Shown here in pieces: positions 18,519 to 28,154 of a DNA stretch of 64,000 nucleotides. The first letter of the stretch is position 1, and each line of letters opens with the position of its first letter. This DNA comes from Pseudomonas lactis (GTDB lineage Bacteria; Pseudomonadota; Gammaproteobacteria; Pseudomonadales; Pseudomonadaceae). The notes below the pieces were generated by a model that ran no database searches, had not been told where the DNA came from, and was given only the letters and a program-made list of their open reading frames with translations. The stretch covers positions 248,001-312,000 of the forward strand of contig NZ_JYLO01000001.1 of assembly GCF_001439845.1 (NCBI RefSeq), written 5' to 3'. A program made the position numbers and the translations under genes.

Positions 18519-18539
18519 TACCGTGGCTGATCGTTGGCT

Positions 18540-18700
18540 GATCGTTCCCACGCTCCCGCGCTGATCGTTCCCACGCTCCCGCGTGGGAATGCATCCCGTG
18601 ACGCTCTGCGTCACCCTCTGCGCAGGGCTTGGGCCCTGCGGTGTGATCGGAACGCGGAGCGTTCCTGGCGGCATTCCCACGCGGAGCGTGGGAATGATCG
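18540..18700. repeat. Long inverted-repeat element, GATCGTTCCCACGCTC family
   Basis: The element begins with two tandem copies of GATCGTTCCCACGCTC and ends with the inverse GAGCGTGGGAATGATC, with inner GTGACGCTCTGCGTCAC. Related copies of about 110 bases are found at 39712, 55228 and 58461. This copy is longer because the left end is duplicated. It lies between the MFS transporter and hisB. Confidence 0.8.
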
Positions 18701-18821
18701 CGCGCACCATGCTGGGGCGCCGAGATTAACTCGTCAGTCTTATCCCCTTCGTTGTTTCTGTTTAGCGCCCGCGCCCCTATAATGGCTGCCTTTTTCGCCC
18801 AATGATTTTGCGGAGCTGGTG

Positions 18822-19418
18822 ATGGCCGAACGTAAGGCATCTGTCGAGCGCGACACTCTGGAAACCCAGATCAAAGCCTCGATCAACCTGGATGGCACCG
18901 GAAAGGCCCGATTTGATATCGGTGTCCCTTTTCTTGAGCACATGCTGGACCAGATCGCCCGTCACGGGCTGATCGACCTGGATATCGTCGGCAAAGGCGA
19001 CCTGCACATCGACGACCACCACATGGTGGAAGACGTGGGCATCACCCTCGGCCAGGCGTTTGCCAAGGCCATCGGCGACAAAAAAGGCATCCGTCGCTAC
19101 GGCCATGCCTATGTCCCGCTGGACGAAGCGCTGTCCCGTGTGGTCATCGACTTCTCCGGTCGCCCGGGTTTGCAGATGCACGTGCCTTACACCCGCGCGA
19201 ACGTGGGCCGTGGCTTTGACGTCGACCTGTTCCAGGAATTCTTCCAGGGTTTCGTTAACCACGCACTGGTCAGCCTGCACATCGACAACCTGCGCGGCAC
19301 CAACACTCACCACCAGATCGAAACCGTGTTCAAGGCTTTCGGCCGCGCACTGCGCATGGCTGTGGAAGTCGATGAGCGCATGGGCGGGCAAATGCCGTCG
19401 ACCAAGGGCGTCCTGTAA
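18822..19418 (+). CDS. hisB: Imidazoleglycerol-phosphate dehydratase
   Basis: This encodes 198 residues, the size of the monofunctional enzyme. It catalyses the sixth step of histidine biosynthesis. The two manganese-binding histidine clusters are visible in [14 protein letters not shown] and [16 protein letters not shown], with [13 protein letters not shown] between. The ATG at 18822 has CGGAG six bases upstream, which decides against the overlapping GTG at 18819. A TATAAT at 18778-18783 is a plausible -10 element. The stop overlaps the hisH start (TAATG). It is the first gene of a his cluster. Confidence 0.97.
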   Translation: MAERKASVERDTLETQIKASINLDGTGKARFDIGVPFLEHMLDQIARHGLIDLDIVGKGDLHIDDHHMVEDVGITLGQAFAKAIGDKKGIRRYGHAYVPLDEALSRVVIDFSGRPGLQMHVPYTRANVGRGFDVDLFQEFFQGFVNHALVSLHIDNLRGTNTHHQIETVFKAFGRALRMAVEVDERMGGQMPSTKGVL

Positions 19419-20056
19419 TGCAGACGGTCGCGGTTATCGATTACGGCATGGGTAACCTGCACTCGGTGGCCAAGGCCCTTGAGCATGTAGGTGCCGGCAA
19501 GGTGCTGATCACCAGCGATGCCAACGTGATTCGCGAAGCCGACCGCGTGGTGTTCCCCGGTGTTGGCGCGATTCGCGATTGCATGGCCGAGATCCGCCGC
19601 CTGGGTTTTGACAGCCTGGTGCGCGAAGTCAGCCAGGACCGCCCGTTCCTCGGCATCTGCGTGGGCATGCAAGCCTTGCTCGACAGCAGTGAAGAGAACG
19701 GCGGAGTCGACTGCATCGGCCTGTTTCCGGGCCAGGTGAAGTTCTTCGGCAAAGACCTGCATGAAGAGGGCGAGCACCTCAAAGTCCCGCACATGGGCTG
19801 GAACGAAGTGCGCCGCACCGTCGACCACCCGCTGTGGCACGACATCCCTGACATGGCGCGTTTCTACTTCGTGCACAGCTACTACATCGCCGCCGGTAAC
19901 CCGCGCCAGGTGGTGGGTGGCGGGCATTACGGCGTCGACTTTGCCGCCGCGCTGGCCGATGGTTCGCGCTTTGCCGTGCAGTTTCACCCGGAGAAGAGCC
20001 ATACCCATGGCCTGCAATTGCTGCAGAACTTCGCCGCGTGGGATGGTCGCTGGTAA
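19418..20056 (+). CDS. hisH: Imidazole glycerol phosphate synthase, glutamine amidotransferase subunit
   Basis: This encodes 212 residues of a class I glutamine amidotransferase. The nucleophilic Cys is in [16 protein letters not shown], and the catalytic His and Glu are in [15 protein letters not shown]. It releases ammonia from glutamine and passes it to HisF, encoded about 1 kb downstream. It overlaps hisB by one base and is followed with no gap by a DUF2164 gene. Confidence 0.98.
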   Translation: MQTVAVIDYGMGNLHSVAKALEHVGAGKVLITSDANVIREADRVVFPGVGAIRDCMAEIRRLGFDSLVREVSQDRPFLGICVGMQALLDSSEENGGVDCIGLFPGQVKFFGKDLHEEGEHLKVPHMGWNEVRRTVDHPLWHDIPDMARFYFVHSYYIAAGNPRQVVGGGHYGVDFAAALADGSRFAVQFHPEKSHTHGLQLLQNFAAWDGRW

Positions 20057-20314
20057 ATGGCCAGGAAACCGAAGCAGCCGATCTTGAACCTCGCGCCCGA
20101 GCAGGAGCGTGAGGCTACTGACAAGATCAAGCGATTCATGGAGGACCGCTTCGAGCTCAAGCTGGGCTCGTTCGAGGTCGCCGAGATTCTTGAGCTGTTT
20201 ACCACCGAAGTGGCGCCGCATTATTACAACAGGGCGATTTTCGACACGCAGACGCTCCTTAAAGAAAGGTTCGAAAGCATCGAAAGCGACTTGTGGTCGC
20301 TTGAGAAACCCTGA
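20057..20314 (+). CDS. DUF2164-family protein
   Basis: This encodes 85 residues. The pattern LAPEQEREATDKIKRFMEDR, LGSFEVAEILELF and VAPHYYNRAIFDTQ identifies the DUF2164 family, small helical cytoplasmic proteins of unknown function. Its ATG follows the hisH stop directly and hisA starts 39 bases after its end, so it is co-transcribed with the histidine genes. It has no membrane segment. Any link to histidine synthesis is by position only. Confidence 0.9.
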   Translation: MARKPKQPILNLAPEQEREATDKIKRFMEDRFELKLGSFEVAEILELFTTEVAPHYYNRAIFDTQTLLKERFESIESDLWSLEKP

Positions 20315-20353
20315 TTTCCCAAGCATTGCTGAATATCGAATAAGGTTTGCCAG

Positions 20354-21091
20354 ATGCTGATTATCCCCGCTATCGATCTCAAGGACGGCGCTTGTGTACG
20401 CCTGCGCCAAGGCCGCATGGAAGATTCCACCGTGTTCTCCGATGACCCGGTGAGCATGGCTGCCAAATGGGTAGAAGGGGGCTGCCGTCGTCTGCATCTG
20501 GTGGACCTGAACGGCGCCTTCGAAGGCCAGCCGGTCAACGGCGAGGTGGTTACTGCCATCGCCAAGCGCTACCCGAACCTGCCGATCCAGATCGGCGGCG
20601 GTATCCGCTCCCTGGAAACCATCGAGCACTACGTCAAAGCGGGCGTGAGCTACGTGATCATCGGCACCAAGGCCGTGAAAGATCCAGCCTTCGTCGCCGA
20701 AGCCTGCCGCGCTTTCCCGGGCAAAGTGATCGTAGGCCTGGATGCCAAAGATGGCTTCGTCGCTACCGACGGCTGGGCTGAAATCAGCACAGTGCAGGTG
20801 ATCGACCTGGCCAAGCAGTTCGAAGCCGACGGCGTGTCTGCCATTGTTTATACCGACATCGCCAAAGACGGCATGATGCAGGGCTGCAACGTACCCTTCA
20901 CCGCAGCCCTGGCAGCGGCCACCAAGATTCCGGTGATCGCTTCCGGCGGCATTCATAACCTGGGTGACATCAAGTCGCTGCTGGACGCCAAGGCTCCCGG
21001 CATTATCGGCGCCATCACCGGCCGTGCGATCTATGAAGGCACTCTGGACGTCGCCGAAGCTCAGGCTTACTGCGACGCCTACAACGGCTGA
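20354..21091 (+). CDS. hisA: Phosphoribosylformimino-5-aminoimidazole carboxamide ribotide isomerase
   Basis: This encodes 245 residues forming a (beta/alpha)8 barrel. HisA performs the Amadori rearrangement of ProFAR in histidine synthesis. The catalytic Asp residues are in [18 protein letters not shown] and [13 protein letters not shown], and the phosphate-binding loops in IGGGIRSLE and [11 protein letters not shown]. It lies ten bases upstream of hisF, its structural homologue. Confidence 0.98.
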
Positions 21092-21100
21092 GGACTGACC

Positions 21101-21871
21101 ATGGCGCTGGCCAAACGCATCATCCCTTGCCTGGACGTCGACAACGGTCGCGTGGTCAAGGGCGTCAAGTTCGAGAACATCCGTGATGCCGGCGACCCGG
21201 TGGAAATCGCCCGTCGCTACGATGAGCAAGGTGCCGACGAGATTACCTTTCTCGACATCACTGCCAGCGTCGATGGCCGCGACACCACGCTGCATACCGT
21301 CGAGCGCATGGCCAGCCAGGTGTTTATCCCACTGACCGTGGGCGGTGGCGTGCGCACCGTGCAAGACATCCGCAACCTGCTCAATGCCGGTGCAGACAAG
21401 GTCTCGATCAACACCGCCGCCGTATTCAACCCCGAGTTTGTCGGCGAAGCCGCGCAGCACTTCGGCTCGCAATGCATCGTGGTGGCTATCGACGCCAAGA
21501 AGGTATCCGGCCCGGGCGAAACCCCGCGCTGGGAGATCTTCACCCACGGCGGGCGCAAGCCTACCGGGCTGGACGCGGTGGAGTGGGCGATGAAGATGGA
21601 AGGCCTGGGCGCCGGTGAAATCCTGCTGACCAGCATGGACCAGGACGGCATGAAAAACGGCTTCGACCTGGGCGTTACCCGCGCCATCAGCGATGCCCTG
21701 GGCATTCCGGTGATCGCATCGGGTGGCGTCGGCAACCTGCAACACCTGGCCGATGGTGTACTGGAAGGCCACGCCAGCGCGGTGCTGGCGGCGAGTATTT
21801 TCCACTTTGGCGAATACACCGTGCCCGAGGCCAAGGCCTATATGGCCGCACGCGGTATCGTCGTGCGCTAA
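21101..21871 (+). CDS. hisF: Imidazole glycerol phosphate synthase, cyclase subunit
   Basis: This encodes 256 residues forming a (beta/alpha)8 barrel. HisF joins PRFAR and ammonia from HisH to give imidazole glycerol phosphate and AICAR. The catalytic Asp residues are in [18 protein letters not shown] and [10 protein letters not shown], and the phosphate sites in [11 protein letters not shown] and [16 protein letters not shown] precedes the start. It ends the his cluster; the next gene is 66 bases on. Confidence 0.98.
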   Translation: MALAKRIIPCLDVDNGRVVKGVKFENIRDAGDPVEIARRYDEQGADEITFLDITASVDGRDTTLHTVERMASQVFIPLTVGGGVRTVQDIRNLLNAGADKVSINTAAVFNPEFVGEAAQHFGSQCIVVAIDAKKVSGPGETPRWEIFTHGGRKPTGLDAVEWAMKMEGLGAGEILLTSMDQDGMKNGFDLGVTRAISDALGIPVIASGGVGNLQHLADGVLEGHASAVLAASIFHFGEYTVPEAKAYMAARGIVVR

Positions 21872-21937
21872 ACGCTGCTGGACACCATGGCAGGCTCGCG
21901 GCACTCTCTGCGCTTGCCATGGATTCCGGTAGCCTTC

Positions 21938-22693
21938 ATGTTCAAACACCTGCTGCTCGCCCTCGCCAGTTCCTCCATGCTCATGGTGGCTACGGCACAC
22001 GCCGAACAACCGTCTGACGCCTCCCTGGTGCTGCTGACGGAAAATTTCCCGCCCTACAACATGGCGAAAAACGGCAAGAACTTCGCCAAGGACGAGAACA
22101 TCGAAGGCATCGCCGTAGACATCATGCGCGAAACCTTCAAACGTGCCGGCATTTCCTACAACCTGACCCTGCGTTTCCCTTGGGAGCGAATCTACAAACT
22201 CGCCCTGGAAAAGCCGGGTTACGGCGTGTTTGTGATGGCGCGGTTGCCAGACCGTGAGGCCTTGTTCAAATGGGTCGGCCCCATCGGCCCGGACGATTGG
22301 GTGCTGTTGGCCAAGGCCGACAGCAAGATCCAACTGGAAAACCTTGAGCAGGCGCGCCGCTACAGGATCGGCGCCTACAAAGGCGACGCCATTGCCGAAA
22401 GCCTGGACAAGCAGGGGCTCAAGCCGATTGTTGCCTTGCGTGACCAGGACAATGCGCAAAAGCTCATGGAGGGCCAGATCGACCTGTGGGCCACTGGCGA
22501 TCCTGCTGGGCGCTACCTGGCGCGGCAGGTGGGGGTGAACGGGCTCAAGACGGTATTGCGCTTCAACAGTGCGCAGCTTTACCTGGCATTGAACAAGGAC
22601 GTACCGGATGAGGTGGTGGCCAGGCTCCAGGCCGCGCTGGAGCAGTTGCGTGAAGAAGGCCGTATCGACCAGATCATGGCCAACTACCTGTAG
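21938..22693 (+). CDS. Periplasmic substrate-binding protein, family 3 (amino-acid type)
   Basis: This encodes 251 residues. A signal peptide (MFKHLLLALASSSMLMVATAHA) precedes a bacterial extracellular solute-binding domain of family 3: LTENFPPYNMA, GIAVDIMRETFKRAGI and ERIYKLALEKPGYGVFVMAR. No permease or ATPase is adjacent, so it may serve an ABC transporter encoded elsewhere or be an orphan binding protein of the kind common in Pseudomonas. The ATG at 21938 is chosen because it starts the signal peptide. The TAG stop lies inside the start of a repeat element, so the last residues border repeat sequence. Confidence 0.85.
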   Translation: MFKHLLLALASSSMLMVATAHAEQPSDASLVLLTENFPPYNMAKNGKNFAKDENIEGIAVDIMRETFKRAGISYNLTLRFPWERIYKLALEKPGYGVFVMARLPDREALFKWVGPIGPDDWVLLAKADSKIQLENLEQARRYRIGAYKGDAIAESLDKQGLKPIVALRDQDNAQKLMEGQIDLWATGDPAGRYLARQVGVNGLKTVLRFNSAQLYLALNKDVPDEVVARLQAALEQLREEGRIDQIMANYL

Positions 22694-22787
22694 GAGCGAG
22701 CTTGCTCGCGAAGGACGTCAACGATGATGCGGGTATCCGGGGTGTACGCGGCGGTCTCAAGTTTTTCGCGAGCAAGCTCGCTCCTAC
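22690..22787. repeat. REP doublet, GTAGGAGCGAGCTTGCTCGCGA family
   Basis: Inverted copies of GTAGGAGCGAGCTTGCTCGC enclose a spacer of about 55 bases. The left copy overlaps the TAG stop codon of the binding-protein gene. The same family is present at 42968-43065. A run of twelve G follows directly (22789-22800). Confidence 0.88.
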
Positions 22788-22802
22788 AGGGGGGGGGGGG
22801 CG

Positions 22803-23576
22803 TCAGCGATAGATGCCGTTCTTGCCATGCCCGGCCATCGCCCGGTTACTGCGCACGCTGATCATCAATTTGATATCGATCCACTCCACGCCTTGCGCCT
22901 TGAGCTTGGGCAATTCGCGCTCCAGCACCGCCAGGGTCTGCGGGTAAGGGTGCCCGATCATCACCGCCGAGCCCTGCTTGTGCGCCAGTTTGATCGCGGT
23001 TTGCAACTGCGTGGTAATCGCCGCTTCGGTGCGTTCGTCGTCGAGAAATACATCCCGCGACACATGGGCCAAACCGATCTTCTGCGCCTCGGCGGCGGCA
23101 ACGGTCTGCGCGCTGGTGCGGCTGTCGACGAAGAACTTGTGGCGCCGTTGCAACTCACCCATCAGCCAAGCCATCGCCGCCGGTTGTGCGGTCATGCGGC
23201 TGCCCATGTGGTTGTTGATGCCGGCGGTGTAGGGCACTGCGTCGAACGCGGCGTCCAGGCGCTTGCCCAGTTCTTCGATCGACAGCTCAGGGTGCCAGGC
23301 GAATGGGCCGGTGGCCGGGTCCATGGGCATGTGCAGGATCACGATCTTGCCAGCCTTATGGGCCTCACGGGCGAATTCGGCGGCGTGGGGCGTGTCCGGC
23401 ATGATGGCGGCGGTCACCGGGCCGGGTAGCGCGAGCACGCGGCGATCCCGAGGCAGGTTTTGCCCCAGGTCGTCGATGATCAGTGTCAGGTAGGCTTTGT
23501 GCGGTTCGCCGGCAGGGGCCGCTTGAGCGACCCCTGCCAGGCTGCACAGCACAGCGAGGATCAGGGCAAGGCGCAT
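22803..23576 (-). CDS. Divergent polysaccharide deacetylase family protein (YibQ-like)
   Basis: This encodes 257 residues. A signal peptide (MRLALILAVLCSLAGVAQAA) precedes a NodB-like barrel of the divergent polysaccharide deacetylase family: LIIDDLGQNLPRDRR, ILHMPMDP, INNHMGSRMT and AVMIGHPYPQTLAVL. It should act on a glycan in the periplasm, probably peptidoglycan or a capsule-like polymer, although activity of the family is little known. The ATG at 23576 starts two bases after the ctpA stop. Its place next to envC and gpmI is shared with E. coli yibQ. Confidence 0.9.
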   Translation of the reverse strand: MRLALILAVLCSLAGVAQAAPAGEPHKAYLTLIIDDLGQNLPRDRRVLALPGPVTAAIMPDTPHAAEFAREAHKAGKIVILHMPMDPATGPFAWHPELSIEELGKRLDAAFDAVPYTAGINNHMGSRMTAQPAAMAWLMGELQRRHKFFVDSRTSAQTVAAAEAQKIGLAHVSRDVFLDDERTEAAITTQLQTAIKLAHKQGSAVMIGHPYPQTLAVLERELPKLKAQGVEWIDIKLMISVRSNRAMAGHGKNGIYR

Positions 23577-23578
23577 GA

Positions 23579-24892
23579 TCAACGGCTGCGGGTGATGCTC
23601 AAGCCCTTGAGCAGGCTGAGTGCCTGGGCCAGTTGGTAGTCATCGTCCTGCGGCATCGGCTTGGCCTTGGCGCGGCTGCCGGTTGGCTGGTCGGCACCGC
23701 CGTTGCCATTGCCCAGGTGACCTTGCAGGTCGGCCTCTTTGTAGTATTCGCCGTCGATCTCGTTGGTGATCTTGGCGCGGCGTACTTCGATGTCCGGCAC
23801 GATGCCCTGGGCCTGGATCGAGCGGCCGTTGGGCGTGTAGTACAGCGCCGTGGTGATCTTCAGCGCACGCTCGTTGTTCAGCGGCAATACGGTCTGCACC
23901 GAGCCTTTGCCGAAGCTGGTGGTGCCCATCAGCACGCCGCGCTTGAGGTCTTGCAGGGCACCGGCGACGATTTCCGAAGCCGAGGCGCTGCCACCGTTGA
24001 TCAATACCGCCAGTGGCACGTTCTCGCTGAGGTCGTTGCCGGTGGCCGAGAAGCGCAACTCGGAGTTGGCGATACGGCCCTTGGTGTAGACGATCAGGCC
24101 CTTGGTGACGAAGTGGTCGACCACCTCGACCGCCGACTGCAACACGCCGCCTGGGTTGTTGCGCAGGTCAAGCACGATGCCGTTGAGCTTCTTGCCGTTG
24201 TCTTTGCGCAGTTTGGCCAGGGCCTTGGCCACTTCGTCGCCGGTCTTGACCTGGAACTGGGTGATACGGATGTAGCCGTAGCCCGACTCCAGCAGCTGGC
24301 TTTTCACGCTCTTGACCGTGATGGTCGCGCGGGCCAGGGTCACGTCAAACGGGTTGCCGCCGTCGCGTACCAGGGTCAGGGTGATCTTCTGGCCGAGCTT
24401 GCCGCGCATCTTGTCGACGGCTTCGGTCATGGTCTGGCCGCGGGTTGGCTGGCCGTTGATCTTCACGATCAGGTCGCCGGCCTGGATACCGGCCTTGGAC
24501 GCCGGGGTGTCGTCGATAGGCGAGACCACTTTGATCTGGCCGTCTTCGGAGCCCACTTCGATGCCAAGGCCGCCGAACTCACCGCTGGTGCTTTCCTGCA
24601 ACTCGGCGAAATCTTCCGGGCCCAGGTAGGCGGAGTGCGGGTCGAGGTTGCTGAGCATGCCCTTGATGGCATTTTCCAGCAGGGCCTTGTCGTCTACGGG
24701 TTCGACATACGCTGCCTTGATCCGGTCCATGACCTCGGCAAAGGTACGCAGCTCGTCCAGCGGCAATGGCGCCTTGGTCGTCGCAGCCGTGGCGGGTGCA
24801 GCCGGTGCGGCCTGGTCGGCAAAAGCCAGAGGCGCGCCGATCACCAGGGCGATCGTCAGGGCCAGCGAAGTGAGGCGGGACAAATGCAGCAT
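23579..24892 (-). CDS. ctpA: S41-family C-terminal processing peptidase
   Basis: This encodes 437 residues with a signal peptide (ending APLAFA at about residue 25). The N-terminal helices are followed by a PDZ domain (about residues 95-180; GLGIEVGSEDGQIKVVSPID) and the tail-specific protease core. The catalytic Ser is in NGGSASASEIVAGALQD and the Lys in TTSFGKGSVQTVLPL. CtpA trims periplasmic peptidoglycan hydrolases in Pseudomonas. It sits between envC and the yibQ-like gene, all read leftward, so a joint role in cell-wall cleavage control is likely. The C-terminus has a Gly/Asn-rich low-complexity tail. Confidence 0.94.
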   Translation of the reverse strand: MLHLSRLTSLALTIALVIGAPLAFADQAAPAAPATAATTKAPLPLDELRTFAEVMDRIKAAYVEPVDDKALLENAIKGMLSNLDPHSAYLGPEDFAELQESTSGEFGGLGIEVGSEDGQIKVVSPIDDTPASKAGIQAGDLIVKINGQPTRGQTMTEAVDKMRGKLGQKITLTLVRDGGNPFDVTLARATITVKSVKSQLLESGYGYIRITQFQVKTGDEVAKALAKLRKDNGKKLNGIVLDLRNNPGGVLQSAVEVVDHFVTKGLIVYTKGRIANSELRFSATGNDLSENVPLAVLINGGSASASEIVAGALQDLKRGVLMGTTSFGKGSVQTVLPLNNERALKITTALYYTPNGRSIQAQGIVPDIEVRRAKITNEIDGEYYKEADLQGHLGNGNGGADQPTGSRAKAKPMPQDDDYQLAQALSLLKGLSITRSR

Positions 24893-24922
24893 GTCGAACG
24901 AACTCCTAATGTAGATGCGACC

Positions 24923-26218
24923 CTATCCTTGGGACCGGCACCATTGTGCAGGGTCGCTCGGGCGGCCCTGCTGACGAATAGCGAAGTACAGCGCCGGGGT
25001 GTCCTGGCCACCACTGTTACCGACAGTGGAGATGGATTCACCGGCTTTTACAACATCACCTGCCGACTTGAGTAATGTCTGATTGTGGCCGTAAAGGCTC
25101 AAATAGCCATTACCGTGGTCAAGAATCACCAGCAAGCCGGCGCCCCGCAACCAATCGGCAAACACCACGCGGCCACCATGCACGGCGTGGACCTGGCTGC
25201 CGGCAGAGGCGCTGATCATCACGCCATCCCACTTGGCGCGGGTGTCATCGCCACGGGTTTCCCCAAAGCGTGCCAGTAATCGACCATCAACCGGCCATGG
25301 AAGTTTGCCGCGCGCTGAAGCAAAAGGGCCGCCGAACGACTCGCCACTGCTGGAAACCAGCGGGCCAGGGGCTGCGCGCGCGGGTTTGCGCGGGGCCGGA
25401 GCGTCGGTGGTGGCAGCCAGTTCAGCCTCACGCTGACGCTTTTTTTCGGCTTCCTGCTGGGCGATCAGCGCTTTTTGCCGCGCTTCTTCGGCCTCGCGTG
25501 CCTGGCGGGCCAGGGTTTCTTCGATGGTCTTGAGGACTTTGGCCAGGTCGGCCTGGTCCTGCTCGCGGGCCTGGAGCTTGGCGTCGCGGGCTTTTACGTC
25601 GCTGTTGAGCTTGGCCAGGGCCTGCTGGCGTTCCTTGCGTACTTTATCGAGCTGGTCGCGCTGGGTGTCCAGGGCGGTTTTCTGGTCGAGTAGCTGGGAT
25701 TGCTGGTCGGCGATTTCTTGTTCGACATTGGCCAATTGACGCAGGGTTTCGTTAAACCCCTTCAATTGCGCCAGGCGCGCCTGGCTCAGGTAATCGTAAT
25801 AGGTGAGGGTACGGGCGAATTTTTCCGGGTTCTGCTGGTTGAGCAGCAGCTTGAGGTACTCCTGGCGGCCGCTCTGGTACGCGGCACGGGCCTGGATCGC
25901 GATCAGACGTTGCTGTTCAACGCGTGCGCTCTGGAGTTTTTTTTTCTCAGCGTCGAGTCGCTCCAGTTCCGACTCGCTCTTCTTTAGTTCTTTTTGCAGC
26001 TCCTGGACCTGCTTCTCCAGCTTGCCCATTTCGGTTTCCGTGCCGCGCAGGTCTTTCTGCACCCCGGATTTTTCTTCCTGGAGCTTGCCGAGCAGCTTTT
26101 TCAGCTCGGTAATGTCCTGACGCGTAGCGTCCAACTGTTGTTGGGTTTGTGCGCGCTCATCGGCAAACGCCGGTTGGAGCAGGCAGACAAGAGCAAGGGT
26201 TATCAAGGCGCGAAGCAT
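24923..26218 (-). CDS. envC: Murein hydrolase activator EnvC
   Basis: This encodes 431 residues. A signal peptide (MLRALITLALVCLLQPAFA) precedes a long coiled coil (about residues 20-270, rich in Gln, Glu, Lys and Arg) and a C-terminal LytM/M23 domain (about residues 310-430). The M23 zinc ligands are degenerate: the usual HxGxD position reads KWDGVMI and the usual HLHFE reads ALYFAIR. That loss is normal for EnvC, which activates amidases at the septum rather than cutting peptidoglycan. The ATG at 26218 starts the signal peptide. It lies between gpmI and ctpA. Confidence 0.93.
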   Translation of the reverse strand: MLRALITLALVCLLQPAFADERAQTQQQLDATRQDITELKKLLGKLQEEKSGVQKDLRGTETEMGKLEKQVQELQKELKKSESELERLDAEKKKLQSARVEQQRLIAIQARAAYQSGRQEYLKLLLNQQNPEKFARTLTYYDYLSQARLAQLKGFNETLRQLANVEQEIADQQSQLLDQKTALDTQRDQLDKVRKERQQALAKLNSDVKARDAKLQAREQDQADLAKVLKTIEETLARQAREAEEARQKALIAQQEAEKKRQREAELAATTDAPAPRKPARAAPGPLVSSSGESFGGPFASARGKLPWPVDGRLLARFGETRGDDTRAKWDGVMISASAGSQVHAVHGGRVVFADWLRGAGLLVILDHGNGYLSLYGHNQTLLKSAGDVVKAGESISTVGNSGGQDTPALYFAIRQQGRPSDPAQWCRSQG

Positions 26219-26366
26219 AGAGGCGGGCGACACCAGGGGAAAAGGACGGCCTAGTATGCCCGCCAAGCGCTGCAAAAAAAACGCCCAATTGGGGCTGGTG
26301 GGCAAGATAGGTGCCGAGTGGTGCTGGTATGGCAAAAAGATATCTCTCAAAGCGCCACAAACCAAT

Positions 26367-26454
26367 GTGGGAGCGGGCTTGCCCGCGATTGCGGTGGGTC
26401 AGCGACATAGATGTCGACTGATTAGCCGCTATCGCGGGCAAGCCCGCTCCCACA
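26367..26454. repeat. REP doublet (REPIN), TGTGGGAGC family
   Basis: Inverted REP copies (TGTGGGAGCGGGCTTGCC and its reverse) flank a short spacer between the gpmI stop and the envC start, both on the minus strand. The element therefore lies inside the gpmI-envC transcript if they are co-transcribed. Confidence 0.9.
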
Positions 26455-26476
26455 CTGTTTTGTGGCGTACTTTGGA

Positions 26477-28003
26477 TCAGACCAGGATCGAGGTGCCGGT
26501 CATCTCCTTCGGCTGCTCCAGCCCCATCAGTTTCAGCATGGTCGGCGCCACATCCGCCAGCACGCCACCTTCACGCACTTTGAAATCACGTTTGCCAACA
26601 TAGATGAACGGTACCGGCTCGGTGGTGTGCGCGGTGTGCGCCTGGCCGGTGGATTCGTCGGACATCTGCTCGCAGTTGCCGTGGTCGGCGGTGATCAGCG
26701 CTTCGCCGCCGACTTTATCCAGCGCGTCGACAATGCGGCCAACGCACAAGTCCAGGCATTCAACTGCCTTGACCGCCGCTTCCAGGTTGCCGCTGTGGCC
26801 AACCATGTCGCCGTTGGCGTAGTTGACCACGATCACGTCATAACGCTGGTTATCAATGGCATCGACGATCTTGTCGGTGACTTCCGGCGCGCTCATTTCC
26901 GGCTGCAGGTCATAGGTGGCGACTTTTGGTGACGGGATCAGAATGCGCTCTTCGCCGGGGAACGGCTCTTCGCGGCCACCGGAGAAGAAGAACGTCACGT
27001 GGGCGTATTTCTCGGTTTCGGCGATGCGCAGCTGGGTCTTGCCGTTCTTGGCCAGGTAGTCGCCCAGCACGTTCTCCAGGCTGCCCGGCGCGAACGCCGA
27101 AGGGGCCGGGATGTTGGCGGCGTATTGGGTGAGCATGACGAACTCGACCTTCGGCTGGCGCGCGCGTTCGAAGTCCTTGAAGCCTTCATCGACAAACACA
27201 TGGCTCAGCTCACGGGCACGGTCGGCGCGGAAGTTCATGAACACCACGGCGTCGCCGTCTTCGACCTTCACCGGCTCGCCGATGGTGGTGGCCTTGACGA
27301 ACTCATCGCTCTCGCCACGGGCGTAGGCTGCTTCCAGACCTTCCTGGGCGGTGGCCGCGTTGAATTCGGCCTGGCCGTCGACGATCAGGTTGTAGGCTTG
27401 AGAGACTCGGTCCCAACGGTTGTCGCGGTCCATGGCGAAGTAGCGGCCCACCAGGCTGGCGATACGGCCCTTGCCCAGAGCGGCGAAGGTGGCGTCCAGC
27501 AGTTCGATAGAGGATTGCGCGCTTTTGGGCGGCGTGTCGCGGCCGTCGAGGAAGGCGTGCAGGTAGATTTTGTCAGCGCCGCGCTTGAACGCCAGTTCGG
27601 CCATAGCGACCAGGTGATCCTGGTGGCTGTGTACACCGCCGTCCGACAACAGGCCCATGAAGTGTACGGCCTTGCCGGCGGCAACGGCTTTATCAACCGC
27701 CGCGCAGATGGTCGGGTTCTCGAAGAACTCGCCATCGCGGATCGCTTTGGTGACTCGGGTGAAGTCCTGGTACACCACTCGTCCGGCGCCGAGGTTCATG
27801 TGGCCGACTTCCGAGTTGCCCATCTGGCCGTCCGGCAAGCCCACGTCCATGCCGGAACCTGAGATCAGGCCGTTAGGCACGGTGGCGGTCAGACGGTCCA
27901 GTACTGGCTTGTTGGCCGAGTAAACCGCGTTGTCGTGGTGGCTTTCACTGTGTCCGAAGCCATCGAGAATTATCAGGACCAAAGGTTTAGGCGTGGTAGT
28001 CAT
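26477..28003 (-). CDS. gpmI: 2,3-bisphosphoglycerate-independent phosphoglycerate mutase
   Basis: This encodes 508 residues, the usual length. It interconverts 3- and 2-phosphoglycerate in glycolysis and gluconeogenesis. The alkaline-phosphatase-like fold is shown by [12 protein letters not shown], the phosphorylated Ser in [15 protein letters not shown], and the metal sites in [12 protein letters not shown] and [12 protein letters not shown]. The ATG at 28003 has AGGA close upstream and fits the family start. It is divergent from yibN and upstream of envC. Confidence 0.98.
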   Translation of the reverse strand: MTTTPKPLVLIILDGFGHSESHHDNAVYSANKPVLDRLTATVPNGLISGSGMDVGLPDGQMGNSEVGHMNLGAGRVVYQDFTRVTKAIRDGEFFENPTICAAVDKAVAAGKAVHFMGLLSDGGVHSHQDHLVAMAELAFKRGADKIYLHAFLDGRDTPPKSAQSSIELLDATFAALGKGRIASLVGRYFAMDRDNRWDRVSQAYNLIVDGQAEFNAATAQEGLEAAYARGESDEFVKATTIGEPVKVEDGDAVVFMNFRADRARELSHVFVDEGFKDFERARQPKVEFVMLTQYAANIPAPSAFAPGSLENVLGDYLAKNGKTQLRIAETEKYAHVTFFFSGGREEPFPGEERILIPSPKVATYDLQPEMSAPEVTDKIVDAIDNQRYDVIVVNYANGDMVGHSGNLEAAVKAVECLDLCVGRIVDALDKVGGEALITADHGNCEQMSDESTGQAHTAHTTEPVPFIYVGKRDFKVREGGVLADVAPTMLKLMGLEQPKEMTGTSILV

Positions 28004-28094
28004 AGATCCTCTCGCGGCGTTAATAAAGGAAGACAATTGAAAAGGGAGTGGCAGTTTAAAGCGAAGTTCCAACCACGTCACCGCTTTACGGGGG

Positions 28095-28122
28095 TTGGCC
28101 CCCCCTGGCGGCTGTGTATACT
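28095..28122 (+). promoter_or_regulatory. Putative sigma-70 promoter of yibN-grxC-secB
   Basis: TTGGCC (28095-28100) and TATACT (28117-28122) are spaced by 16 bases and lie 33 bases upstream of the yibN start. It is a moderate match in the gap between the divergent gpmI and yibN genes. Confidence 0.45.
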
Positions 28123-28154
28123 TACCGCCATTTTAACGCCCTGGAACCTCCTTG

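Noticed and set aside
17262-18710. Long open frame antisense to the MFS transporter
   Set aside because: Low-complexity His/Gln/Arg translation, no ribosome binding site, and fully covered by a convincing membrane protein gene.
19307-22459. Very long open frame antisense to the his genes (about 1050 codons)
   Set aside because: It mirrors hisH, hisA and hisF codon by codon, has His/Gln/Val-rich composition typical of antisense reading in high-GC DNA, and has no domain.
24923-26218. EnvC as an inactivated peptidase pseudogene
   Set aside because: Loss of the zinc ligands is the normal state of EnvC, and the coiled coil and signal peptide are intact.
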